DNA from: JBBPYC01 sp965218765
GTDB lineage: Bacteria; Pseudomonadota; Gammaproteobacteria; Burkholderiales; Burkholderiaceae_C
Assembly: GCA_965218765.1 (NCBI GenBank)
Contig: CBDCLU010000004.1
Span: 248,001 to 312,000, forward strand
Direction: 5' to 3'
DNA length: 64,000 nucleotides
Shown: piece by piece, positions 42,846 through 51,478 of the stretch
Position numbering within the stretch: the stretch's first letter is position 1
How the letters are laid out: each line of letters begins with the position of its first letter
The notes under the pieces: generated by a model
Database searches by the model: none
Seen by the model: the letters and a program-made list of their open reading frames with translations, nothing else
What the model was told of the DNA's origin: nothing
Program-made: the position numbers and the translations under genes

Positions 42846-45251
42846 ATGAATGCAAGCAACCCCATGGAAAGCGCGGCGCTGCGCTTCGGTAGCGCCCGAG
42901 AGGTACGCCGGGTCGAAGACCAGAAGCTGGTCACCGGCCAGGGCCGCTACGCCGACGATCTGGCGCTGGCGGGCCAGCAGCACCTGGTCTTCCAGCGGTC
43001 GCCGCATGCACACGCGCGCATCGTGTCGATCGACGTGGCCGCAGCGCGTGGCATGCCGGGCGTGCTGGCCGTGTACACGGGTGCGGACCTGGTGGCGGCG
43101 GGCGTCAAGCCGCTGCCGACGTCGGCCGATTTCAAGCGCGCGGACGGCACCGTCTGCGCGTCCCCGCTGCGCCAGCCGCTCGCACACGAGCGTGTGCGCT
43201 TCGTCGGTGAGGCGGTTGTCGCGGTGGTGGCCGACAGCCCGCAGCATGCGACGGACGCGGCCGAGGCGGTCGTCATCGAATACGAGGAACTGCCGTTCGT
43301 CGTGAACCTTGCGCAAGCCATCGCGCTTGGTGCGCCAGCGATTTGCGACGCCGCACCCGACAACATCGCGGCGGAAAAAGCGCATGGCGATGCAGCGGCT
43401 GCAGCGGCTGCGTTCGAACGTGCGGCGCATCGCGTAGCGCTGGAACTGGTGAACCAGCGCGTGGTGGCATTGACGCTGGAGCCGCGCACCGTGCTTGCAA
43501 GCATCGAGCCCAAAGCCGGCAGCGACACTTCCACCACAGCCAAGCGCCTGTCCGTGCGCATCAGTTCGCAGATGCCGACCGGCGTGCGCACCACGCTGAG
43601 TGGCGCGTTGGGGCTGCAGCCCGAGCAGATTCGCGTCACCGTCGGTGATGTGGGCGGCGGCTTCGGCATGAAGACTGGCGCCTATCCGGAAGACGTGGTG
43701 GTGGCCTACGCGGCCTGGAAGCTGGAGCGCCCGGTCAAGTGGGCGGCCGAGCGCAGCGAGGACTTCGTTTCGGCCACGCATGGGCGGGACGTCGAATCGA
43801 AGCTGGAGCTCGCGCTCGATGCAGACGGCAGAATCCTCGCGCTGCGCTGCCATGCACTGGCCAACGTCGGCGCTTATGCGACCGGCACCGGCGTGGCGAT
43901 CCAGCTGCTGATCGGCCCGTGGGTGCTGACCAGCGTCTATGACATCCAGACGATCGACTTTCATTTCAAGGCGGTGCTGACCAACACCGCACCGACCGGC
44001 GCGTATCGCGGCGCGGGCCGCCCGGAGGCGATCTACAACATCGAGCGGCTGCTCGACCACGCGGCGCGCGTGACGGGTATCGACCGGGTCGAGCTGCGCC
44101 GGCGCAACTTCATCAAGCCGGAGCAGATGCCCTATGTGAACCCGATGGCGCAGCGCTATGACAGCGGCCGCTTCGAACGGGTGCTGGATCAGGCGCTTGA
44201 GCTCGCTGACTGGCAGGGGTTCGATGCGCGCGCCGCCGAATCGAAGCGCGCAGGCAAGCTGCGTGGCCTCGGCCTGGCGACCTTTCTGGAATGGACCGGC
44301 GGCAACGCGTTCGAGGAAACCGTGACGGTGCAGGTCACGCCGGACGGCATCATCGAAGTGTTCTCTGCGGTGCAGGAGATGGGCCAGGGCATTGCCACGT
44401 CGCTTGCGCAACTGGTGGTCGATGCGTTCGGCGTGCCGATCGAGCAGGTGCGGGTGATGCTGGGGGACACCGATCGCGGCAACGGCTTCGGCAGCGCGGG
44501 CTCGCGCTCGATCTACGTCGGCGGCTCGGCCGTCAAGGTGGCAGCAGATCGCACCATCGAGCGTGCCAAGGAACTGGCCGCCGCCGAGTTCGAGGTGTCC
44601 GCTGCCGACGTGCAGTACGAGAGCGGTACCTTGACCGTGGCCGGCACCGACTTGAAGACCGATCTGTTCGAACTGGCTGCGCGCCAGCCTGAGCTACCTG
44701 CGTCGAAGGAACAGAAGAAGTCCCAGCCGAAAGCAAGCATCTACCTCGAATCGACCAGCAGCGTCGGTGGCCCGACCTGGCCGAACGGCTGCCACGTCTG
44801 CGAAGTCGAGATCGAGCCGGACAGCGGCGCCGTGCAGGTGGTGCGCTATGCATCGGTGAACGATGTCGGCCATGTGGTGAACCCGCTGATCGTGCGCGGC
44901 CAGCTGGACGGCGGCGCGGTGCAGGGCATCGGTCAGGCGCTGGTCGAACAGGTCGTGTACGACGCCGCCAGCGGCCAGCCGCTGACCGGCAGCCTGATGG
45001 ACTACGCAGCGCCGCGCGCCGACCTGATCGCGTGCGATTTCGAAACGCAGATGGACGAATCCACACCGTGCCTGACGAATCCGATGGGCATCAAGGGCGT
45101 GGGTGAGCTCGGCACCATCGGCGCGACGCCGTGCGTGGTGAACGCGGTGGCCGATGCGTTGGCGAGAAACGGGTTAGCGGCGCAGACGACGCAGCTGCAG
45201 ATGCCGTTGTCGCCGGATCGGGTGTGGCAATTGATGCAGGCTGCCGCCTGA
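42846..45251 (+). CDS. xanthine dehydrogenase/aldehyde oxidase family molybdopterin-binding subunit (CoxL-like)
   Basis: An 801-residue Mo hydroxylase large subunit. It has TGQGRYADDL at the start of domain 1, GDVGGGFGMKTGAYPED, GAYRGAGRPEA, EMGQGIATSLAQ, FGSAGSRSIYVGGSAV and the active-site Glu segment GVGELGTIGATP. The AYRGAGR loop is that of aldehyde-oxidase-like (type II) enzymes; the AYRCSFR loop of true CO dehydrogenase is absent. A GAGGAAC ribosome site precedes ATG 42846. The FAD and [2Fe-2S] subunits that normally flank such a gene are absent, so partners must be encoded elsewhere. Confidence 0.93.
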   Translation: MNASNPMESAALRFGSAREVRRVEDQKLVTGQGRYADDLALAGQQHLVFQRSPHAHARIVSIDVAAARGMPGVLAVYTGADLVAAGVKPLPTSADFKRADGTVCASPLRQPLAHERVRFVGEAVVAVVADSPQHATDAAEAVVIEYEELPFVVNLAQAIALGAPAICDAAPDNIAAEKAHGDAAAAAAAFERAAHRVALELVNQRVVALTLEPRTVLASIEPKAGSDTSTTAKRLSVRISSQMPTGVRTTLSGALGLQPEQIRVTVGDVGGGFGMKTGAYPEDVVVAYAAWKLERPVKWAAERSEDFVSATHGRDVESKLELALDADGRILALRCHALANVGAYATGTGVAIQLLIGPWVLTSVYDIQTIDFHFKAVLTNTAPTGAYRGAGRPEAIYNIERLLDHAARVTGIDRVELRRRNFIKPEQMPYVNPMAQRYDSGRFERVLDQALELADWQGFDARAAESKRAGKLRGLGLATFLEWTGGNAFEETVTVQVTPDGIIEVFSAVQEMGQGIATSLAQLVVDAFGVPIEQVRVMLGDTDRGNGFGSAGSRSIYVGGSAVKVAADRTIERAKELAAAEFEVSAADVQYESGTLTVAGTDLKTDLFELAARQPELPASKEQKKSQPKASIYLESTSSVGGPTWPNGCHVCEVEIEPDSGAVQVVRYASVNDVGHVVNPLIVRGQLDGGAVQGIGQALVEQVVYDAASGQPLTGSLMDYAAPRADLIACDFETQMDESTPCLTNPMGIKGVGELGTIGATPCVVNAVADALARNGLAAQTTQLQMPLSPDRVWQLMQAAA

Positions 45252-45383
45252 GCGCAGCGACGGGCCGGGGTTGATTCGGGGCAGCACGTTGGCAGCGCGT
45301 GCGGCGCCCCATGAAGCGCAGCCCCCGCCCGGTTTGCCAACGCCTGAGTTCGGCTGCTTTATTGGGTCGGCTGCAATCCCGGG

Positions 45384-45707
45384 TCAGACACTGTTCGGCA
45401 TCGCCTCCGCGTGGAGCCGAACGCCCAGAGCTTTTGCCACCTTGAGCACCGTCGCAAAGCTGGGGTTTCCCTCTGCGCTCAGTGCGCGATACAGGCTTTC
45501 GCGACTGACGCCCGCGTCCTTTGCGACTTGCGACATTCCTTTGGCCCGGGCAATGTCGCCAAGTGCTCTTGCGATTCCGGCAACGTCTTCAGACGCTTGT
45601 TCGAGCCACGCGTCGAGATAGGCGGCCATCTCTTCCGGCGTGCGCAGATGTTCTGCCACATCTCAGGTCGTCAGTCGCACGTTCTTTCGCGCAGATGCTT
45701 TGGCCAT
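45384..45707 (-). pseudogene. HTH antitoxin of a type II toxin-antitoxin pair, interrupted near the N-terminus
   Basis: From ATG 45707 the frame reads MAKASARKNVRLTT and then meets TGA (45663-45665), where relatives have a Trp or similar residue before the DV-EHL motif. It continues in the same frame as DVAEHLRTPEEMAAYLDAW, then GMSQVAKDAGVSRESLYRAL, an HTH of the COG3636 antitoxin type. A GTG at 45659 could restart a 91-residue product carrying the whole HTH, so DNA binding may survive. It follows the broken toxin gene. Confidence 0.75.
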
Positions 45708-45711
45708 GGCT

Positions 45712-46003
45712 CTACTCCTGGATGCTTCGGTTCAGTTCAAGCGCTTCAGCGATGTCGGATTTCTGCGAATCCTTGTCCCCCAGCAAGCAGCAGGAGCGAA
45801 CTCGTTCCTCGATACGCGTAACACACCCGGTAGCCGGGACCCAGGTCGATCTTCAGCTCTGAAACGCCTTCTGTCAGGTTGCGGTGCGCGCCAGCGTTTC
45901 CGTGGAGCAGACGATCTACCCGCATCAAGATGCGGGCCCTCCCGCTTCGATCCTTAAGTGCGTCGACCCATGCGCTGTAGTCGTCGGTCTTCTCGACTTG
46001 CAT
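45712..46003 (-). pseudogene. RelE/HigB-like toxin (COG3657 type), frameshifted near the C-terminus
   Basis: From ATG 46003 the frame gives DDYSAWVDALKDRSGRARI, then GPGYRVCYAYRGTSS and LLLLAGG, a typical small killer protein. After that a short G run (GGGGG, about 45780-45784) shifts the frame. The expected ending, DKDSQKSDIAEALELN, is found in another frame up to the TAG at 45712. The intact family has AGGDK here, so one or two bases were lost or gained. The truncated frame stops at 45746. The toxin is probably inactive. Confidence 0.75.
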
Positions 46004-46067
46004 CGCCAGCAGTGCAGCCGATGGGCTACGACTGTGCAATGGCAAACGGCAATGTGTCAGGTGGCGT

Positions 46068-46524
46068 TCAATCCGGGATTGTCACCAGCAGGCCGAGCAG
46101 CGCACATCCCCCCGATCACCTCGGTCACGCCGCGCTTGAAGCCGATCAGCGCAACCGCTGCAGCCAGCAGGGTTGCTGCAGCGGTTTAGTCCGGACTGGC
46201 CGTCAGTCCATGCGGCCACCACACGGGCAGCACCAACAACACGCCCACCGCGATCCCGCCCCAGGTGCGGTACAGCAGCCGGCCCAGGCAAGTCGCGAGC
46301 TGTTGCGCCTCCGGCCCCGGCAGCAGCATGCAGGAGTTGAGTGCATGCAGGAATCGCTCTTCCGAGATCCAGCGCCGCTCCTCCACCAGCCATCGATGCA
46401 TCAACGCGATCTGGCCGGCCGGGCTGCAAAAACTTGAGAATCCGAGCGTGAGCCAAAGTGCGAGGGCTTCGCGCAGCGGGGGCAGCTCGGGCGCTGCTGC
46501 GACGTGGATCGGGGGGGACTGCAT
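46068..46524 (-). pseudogene. chrA: chromate transporter ChrA remnant with large internal deletion
   Basis: From 46524 the frame encodes the ChrA N-terminus: WLTLGFSSFCSPAGQIALM, then RWISEERFLHALNSCMLLPGPEAQQLAT and RTWGGIAVGVLLVLP. It then leaves the family and stops at 46186. Just after, in another frame, a ChrA C-terminal tail is readable: LLAAAVALIGFKRGVTEVIGG, then after a further slip CALLGLLVTIPD and stop at 46068. Most of the roughly 400-residue transporter is gone, so this is a non-functional relic. Confidence 0.78.
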
Positions 46525-46818
46525 CAGCGGTTGGTGTGGTGATGGGCGTCGAGCACGCCTGCGTCGCTACTGCTCGGTCGATGCGCGCCGTTGTTGCCGC
46601 TTGCACAAGTGGCCGCTTGAGCGAAAGCGGCATTCGACACTTGAGGCAGCGGTGTTTGCGCACTATGTCACGGCAGCCATGGGGCGGGTTCGGCCAGGCG
46701 TCACTAGGATCGACTGCAGCTGCTGCGGCGAACCACGCGCCGCTTTTAGTAACGAGGTCTTGAAGTCGCATTCACCCTCATTTGCTCTGCCATCGATCCC
46801 TGCCACCGACTCCCTGCC

Positions 46819-47775
46819 ATGATCATCAAGTCTGCCGACGACCAGACTCCGCGTCTGAAACTTTTCGAAGCCTTGCAGCTCTCGCACAAGCTCACCGCGA
46901 GCCAGAAAAGTTGGGTCACCGAAGCGTTGTTCAATCTGCGCAAAGGCATTCAGGGCGAATGCGATGCGGCCTACTATCTCGACAACCATTTCAAGGACAG
47001 CCACAACCACATGGTGCTGCACGACCTGCGCTTCGTGGTGGACGGCGAGACCGCGCAGATCGATCATCTGATCATCAACCGCGTATACGGCTTCTTCCTG
47101 CTAGAGACGAAAAACTTCGGCGGTGATGTGATCATCAACGCGCATGGCGAGTTCTCTGTCCAGTACGGGCGCGAACGCGAGTTCGGCATTCCCTCGCCGA
47201 TCGAGCAAAGCCGGCGGCACGCAAACGTGTTGCGCAAGGTGCTCAAGCAGATTGCGATCACCGATCGCTTCAAGGCAGAGCCGACCTTCGAGCACGTGGT
47301 GTTGGTGCACCCCCGCGCATCGATCCAGCGGCCAGCCGCTCAGCACTTTGACAGCGGCAATGTGATCAAGGCCGATCAGTTCGAGTTCTGGCGCGACAAG
47401 CGCATCGACAAACTCGGCGTGGCTGCCACCTTGGGCAAGGTCGTGAACTGGCGCAGCGCTGACACGGTGCGCGAAGCCGCTGAGAAGATCGCCCGTCAGC
47501 ACCAGCCCCACGATCCACTGCGGCTGCCCGACTTCATGAAGCCGGCCGACGATCCTGTCACTGCGTCCAGAACTGCTCTGGCTCCATCGCATGTGCCGGC
47601 GGTTGAAGTGTCGAACTCAACATCGTCCGCGAGCGCGTCGGCCGAGCAGAAGAAGCGACTGATCTGTACCACCTGCAGCGCAAAGATCAGCTTTGCCGAA
47701 GGACGCTTTTGCTGGAGCCAGCAAAAGCGCTTTCAAGGCAAGCAGTACTGTCGGGAACATCAAGCCGCTTTTTGA
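46819..47775 (+). CDS. NERD-domain protein with C-terminal zinc-binding motif
   Basis: A 318-residue protein. Residues about 45-170 are a NERD (nuclease-related) domain: GIQGECDAAYYLDN, LHDLRFVVDGETAQIDHLIIN and FFLLETKNFGG keep the E, D and ExK nuclease-like residues. The C-terminus has CTTCSAKI, a further Cys (FCWSQQ) and YCREH, a predicted zinc finger. The function is unknown; NERD proteins are often plasmid- or defence-associated. It stands alone beside a decayed stretch of gene remnants. Confidence 0.85.
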   Translation: MIIKSADDQTPRLKLFEALQLSHKLTASQKSWVTEALFNLRKGIQGECDAAYYLDNHFKDSHNHMVLHDLRFVVDGETAQIDHLIINRVYGFFLLETKNFGGDVIINAHGEFSVQYGREREFGIPSPIEQSRRHANVLRKVLKQIAITDRFKAEPTFEHVVLVHPRASIQRPAAQHFDSGNVIKADQFEFWRDKRIDKLGVAATLGKVVNWRSADTVREAAEKIARQHQPHDPLRLPDFMKPADDPVTASRTALAPSHVPAVEVSNSTSSASASAEQKKRLICTTCSAKISFAEGRFCWSQQKRFQGKQYCREHQAAF

Positions 47776-47858
47776 TCTGCTGGAAGCTGGTGGCTTCGAA
47801 GCCTCATCCAGCCAATCGGATCGTTGGCGTTCACCGCTTCGACGTTCCGCTGCTCAAA

Positions 47859-48962
47859 TCAATCGCCACGCCTGCTGCCCACCGCCGCCGCCAGCTCCCG
47901 CAGCACCGGCACGGTCTGCGCAAACCCGATGCATGCATCCGTCACCGACACGCCGTAGATCAGCGGCTGGCCAGGGGCAATGTCCTGTCGGCCTTCCTCA
48001 AGGTGGCTCTCGATCATCACGCCGCAGATGCGCGCATCGCCGCCTGTGATCTGTGCGGCCACGTCCGAGCCGACCTCGATCTGCTTGCAGTGCTGCTTGC
48101 TGCTGTTGGCGTGCGAGAAGTCGACCATCAGACGCTCCCGCAGCCCGGCTTCGCGCAGCAGCGCACAAGCCGCGTCGACGTCTGCCGCCCCATAGTTCGT
48201 CGCCTTGCTGCCGCCGCGCAGGATTACATGGCAATCGTCGTTGCCGCGGGTTTCGAACACCGCGGCCTGGCCCATCTTCGTCATGCCCATGAACGCATGC
48301 GGCGCCTGCGCGGCCTGAATCGCATCGGCCGCCACCTTCACGCCGCCGTCGGTGCCGTTCTTGAAGCCGACCGGACACGACAAGCCGCTGGCAAGTTGCC
48401 GGTGGCTCTGGCTTTCGGTCGTGCGTGCGCCGATCGCGCCCCAGCTCACCAGATCGCTGATGTATTGCGGGCTCAGCAAATCAAGAAATTCGGTGCCGAC
48501 GGGCATGCCAAGCGCGAGCAGCTCGAGCAGCAGCCGGCGTGCGAGCTCCAGCCCTTCGTTGATCGCAAAGCTGCCGTCCAGATGCGGGTCGTTGATGTAG
48601 CCTTTCCAGCCGACCGTGGTGCGCGGTTTCTCGAAGTAGACGCGCATCACGACGATCAGCTCGGCAGCCAGTTCGTCTGCCACGCTTTTCAGCCGAGTCG
48701 CATACTCGACCGCCTGCGCATGGTCGTGGATCGAGCAGGGGCCCACCACGACGATCAGACGGTCGTCCCGGCCGTGCAGCACACCGGAGATCGCCGTGCG
48801 GCTTTGCTCGACCAGCTTGAGCGCCGCATCGGGTACCGGCAGCCATTCCTGCAGCAGCGCGGGTGTGATCAACGGGCGCACGGCGCCGATGCGCGTGTCG
48901 TCGATGCGGGTCGAGTCGCGGGTGGACAAAGGTGCGGTTGGCGCGGGGACGTGGGTGTTCAT
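47859..48962 (-). CDS. 3-deoxy-7-phosphoheptulonate synthase (DAHP synthase), class I
   Basis: A 367-residue class I-alpha DAHP synthase (AroF/AroG/AroH type), the first enzyme of the shikimate pathway, condensing phosphoenolpyruvate with erythrose 4-phosphate. VVGPCSIHDHAQAVEYA, MRVYFEKPRTTVGWKG, GARTTESQSHR, GFKNGTDG and DFSHANSSKQH are canonical, including metal-binding residues. Which feedback type it is cannot be told safely. It diverges from the S9 peptidase, with only about 86 bp between starts. Confidence 0.96.
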   Translation of the reverse strand: MNTHVPAPTAPLSTRDSTRIDDTRIGAVRPLITPALLQEWLPVPDAALKLVEQSRTAISGVLHGRDDRLIVVVGPCSIHDHAQAVEYATRLKSVADELAAELIVVMRVYFEKPRTTVGWKGYINDPHLDGSFAINEGLELARRLLLELLALGMPVGTEFLDLLSPQYISDLVSWGAIGARTTESQSHRQLASGLSCPVGFKNGTDGGVKVAADAIQAAQAPHAFMGMTKMGQAAVFETRGNDDCHVILRGGSKATNYGAADVDAACALLREAGLRERLMVDFSHANSSKQHCKQIEVGSDVAAQITGGDARICGVMIESHLEEGRQDIAPGQPLIYGVSVTDACIGFAQTVPVLRELAAAVGSRRGD

Positions 48963-49048
48963 GGGCAGTGGCGTTGGGTGTGACGCGTGGCAGCGGGCAG
49001 TGCCGATATGATCGCACCCGCTTTTTCCAACTGGCCGGGAACTTCACC

Positions 49049-51076
49049 ATGACCGTGTTTCCCCTTGCCGCAGCTGCGATTGCCACGCTGTTGTTGATGA
49101 GCGCTGCCGGCTGCAGCACGGCGCCCGCGCATCCGGCGTTGGTCGAGGCCGGCAGGAACGGCGAACTGCCGCCACTGGTGCCGTTGCGTCGATTCGTCGC
49201 CAACATCGACGACATCGGCGGCTTTGCGCTGTCGCCTGATGGCAAGCGGCTGGTCTGGCAGCAAACCGTGGGGCTCGACACCGGCCTGGCGGTTCGTGCC
49301 GTCGATGGTGGCGCGGTGACCCGGCTGGCGACCGGTTTTCTGTCGCGCACCAACTCGGCAGGGCCGACCTATGCGTGGCTGCCGGACAGCCGGCACCTGG
49401 CCTATCTGAAGGACTTCAGCGGCAACGAGAACACGCAGCTGTTCGTGCAGGACACGCAGGCCGGTGGCGCGCCTTGGGGCCTCACGTCGTGGCCGGGCAC
49501 GCGGTCGGTGTTCGTCGGCCGGTCGGAAGCAGGCAGCGCACGCTTTTACTTCGCAAGCAACCGGCGCGACAAGTCGAAGATGGACCTGTTTGAGGCCGAT
49601 GCCAGCCAACGCACGATCCGCGAAGTCATGCGTGCTGAAGGGGACGTGGACGGCTGGCTGATCGGCGTCGATCGACAGGTTGCCGGCCGGGTGCGCAGAC
49701 TGGGCACTGAAGACGGCGCCGACCGCACATTTGAGCTGCTGCAAGCAGACGGCAGCTGGCGCGCGCTCAAGACCGTCGGCGGGTTCGATTCGTACTGGAT
49801 GCACCGCATCGACCGCGCGGCCGGTATTGCCTGGGTCACGACCAACATCGGACGCGACAAGACTGCGCTGGTCGAGGTTGACTTGCGCAGTGGCGCGCAG
49901 CAGGTGCTGGCCAGCGACAATCAAGTCGACTTGGAGGGAGCGGTACTCGCAGCGGGCACCGGGGCGCCGATCGGCTTCCTGACCGAACCGGGCCTGCCGA
50001 AGATGCACTGGCTCGACGCTTCATTCGAGCGCGAAGTGGACACTGCCGTCCAGCACGCCGTCGCTACAAAATTAATACTAGCAGCGCCAGTCATCACGAG
50101 GCCACAGAGCTTTTCTGAAGACAACCAGCGCGTGGTGCTGCGCAGCACCGGCGACTTCGATTCGGCCGAGCTGCTGCTGGATCGGGCGACCGGGCAAGTC
50201 ACGCGGCTCGATCCGCTCGATGCCGATGCCGCCGCACTGCTCGCGCCGCAACAGCCGTTTTCGTTTTCGACCTCGGATGGCCGCACCGTGCATGGCTACC
50301 TGATCCGGCCGCGCGGTACCAAAGGGCCGGCGCCGCTGGTCGTTGACATCCACGGCGGGCCCTGGGTTCGGGACCATTGGCGTTCCGCCGGATTCCAGTC
50401 GAACATGGGGCAGATGCTCGCGAACCGCGGCTACGCCGTCATGCAGATCAACTACCGCGGATCGAGCGGCTATGGGCGCGATCATCTGTGGGCCGCCGAG
50501 CGTGAGACCTACGGCAAGGTGCAGCAGGACATCGCCGAAGGCGTGCAGTGGGCGACCGATGAAGGCGTGGCCGATCCGATGCGGCTGGCGGTGCTCGGCG
50601 GCAGCTTCGGCGGCTTCTCGGTGCTCGCGCAGTTGATCCAGCAGCGCCACGCCTGGCGCTGCGGCATCGACATCGTCGGTGTTGCCAACTGGCCGCGCAC
50701 GATCGAACACTGGCCGCCGTTCTGGCACAACCGCCACTATTTCGAGCGGACCTACGGCGACGTCAGCAAGCCGGAGGAACGCGCCGCCATGCTTGCCAAT
50801 TCACCGATTTCGCATGTGCAGCAGATCACCGCGCCGCTGCTCGTGATCCAGGGCGCGAACGACGTGCGCGTGCAGCGGCAGGATTCGGACGACGTGGTGG
50901 CTGCGCTGCGCACGCGCGGCCAGCCGGTGGAGTATCTGCTGTTTGCCGACGAAGGCCACAGCATCCGCAAATGGCGCAATCGGCTCGCGATGTGGCGCCG
51001 GATCGAAGAGACGCTGGCCACGTGCCTGGGCGGGCGCAGCGCGGGATTTGATTTCTATGAGTTGATGCCGCGCTGA
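49049..51076 (+). CDS. S9 family prolyl oligopeptidase-like lipoprotein
   Basis: A 675-residue serine peptidase. The N-terminal hydrophobic stretch ends LLMSAAGCS, a good lipobox, so export and lipidation are predicted. The beta-propeller spans about 40-400, and the alpha/beta hydrolase domain follows: DIHGGPWVRD, the nucleophile GGSFGG (about 517-522), acid Asp near DVRVQRQD and base in EGHSI. Residues about 338-358 are encoded by an in-frame repeat copy. ATG 49049 was chosen because it gives the signal sequence; the longer frame upstream is in the DAHP synthase gene region. Confidence 0.9.
   Translation: MTVFPLAAAAIATLLLMSAAGCSTAPAHPALVEAGRNGELPPLVPLRRFVANIDDIGGFALSPDGKRLVWQQTVGLDTGLAVRAVDGGAVTRLATGFLSRTNSAGPTYAWLPDSRHLAYLKDFSGNENTQLFVQDTQAGGAPWGLTSWPGTRSVFVGRSEAGSARFYFASNRRDKSKMDLFEADASQRTIREVMRAEGDVDGWLIGVDRQVAGRVRRLGTEDGADRTFELLQADGSWRALKTVGGFDSYWMHRIDRAAGIAWVTTNIGRDKTALVEVDLRSGAQQVLASDNQVDLEGAVLAAGTGAPIGFLTEPGLPKMHWLDASFEREVDTAVQHAVATKLILAAPVITRPQSFSEDNQRVVLRSTGDFDSAELLLDRATGQVTRLDPLDADAAALLAPQQPFSFSTSDGRTVHGYLIRPRGTKGPAPLVVDIHGGPWVRDHWRSAGFQSNMGQMLANRGYAVMQINYRGSSGYGRDHLWAAERETYGKVQQDIAEGVQWATDEGVADPMRLAVLGGSFGGFSVLAQLIQQRHAWRCGIDIVGVANWPRTIEHWPPFWHNRHYFERTYGDVSKPEERAAMLANSPISHVQQITAPLLVIQGANDVRVQRQDSDDVVAALRTRGQPVEYLLFADEGHSIRKWRNRLAMWRRIEETLATCLGGRSAGFDFYELMPR
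50060..50123. repeat. dispersed repeat, in-frame copy inside the S9 peptidase gene
   Basis: An AT-rich block (gtcgctacaaaattaatact, then agcagcgccag and gagcttttctgaagac) with the tagcagcgcc core of the repeat. It is read through as about 21 residues (ATKLILAAPVITRPQSFSE) at the end of the beta-propeller. Confidence 0.65.
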
Positions 51077-51095
51077 CAGCAAGCCAGGTGAAACC

Positions 51096-51124
51096 CCAAA
51101 AAAAAGCGACCGGTGCAGGTCGCT
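51096..51124 (-). terminator. rho-independent terminator of csbD
   Basis: On the minus strand: 7-bp stem AGCGACC/GGTCGCT with a six-base loop (tgcacc), followed by a run of T. It lies 42 bases past the csbD stop. Confidence 0.85.
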
Positions 51125-51165
51125 TTGATCAGTGCCGGCATGCAGGCCGGCTGCTTAAAGTTGAC

Positions 51166-51351
51166 TCAGGCCTTTTTGCCAGCGTCTTTCAGCGTCTCTT
51201 TCGCATCGCCAACGCCTTTTTGCACTTTGCCTTCGCCTTGCTTGGCCAGGCCTTTGGCCTGCTGCGACTTGTCGCCGGTCAGCTCGCCAGCTTTTTGCTG
51301 GACGGTGCCGGCTGCGTCCTTCGCCACGCCTTTGACTTGATCCTTGTTCAT
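51166..51351 (-). CDS. CsbD family stress protein
   Basis: A 61-residue hydrophilic protein of the CsbD family: NKDQVKGVAKDAAGTVQQK, GELTGDKSQQAKG and GEGKVQKGVGDAKE repeats. Family members are abundant general-stress proteins of unknown mechanism. ATG 51351 has a GAGGAGA ribosome site; the longer open frame is unlikely. A strong terminator follows. It stands alone, between a convergent peptidase gene and gyrB. Confidence 0.92.
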   Translation of the reverse strand: MNKDQVKGVAKDAAGTVQQKAGELTGDKSQQAKGLAKQGEGKVQKGVGDAKETLKDAGKKA

Positions 51352-51478
51352 GACCGTCTCCTCGAATTCATGCAAAACGGGCAAGATCGCCCTGCCGTGA
51401 TTGGCGCTCAAGCGCAGATTGAATACTGCCGGATGGCTACGAATGAGGGCGTAGGGGAAAGACTACGCAGCGACACAG

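Noticed and set aside
42063..44411. 782-residue open frame antisense to the alpha/beta hydrolase and CoxL-like genes
   Set aside because: Spans two real genes and an intergenic gap; low-complexity Arg/His content typical of shadows.
46525..46818. Open frames between the chrA remnant and the NERD gene
   Set aside because: Short frames on both strands without motifs; may be further degraded island sequence but nothing can be named.
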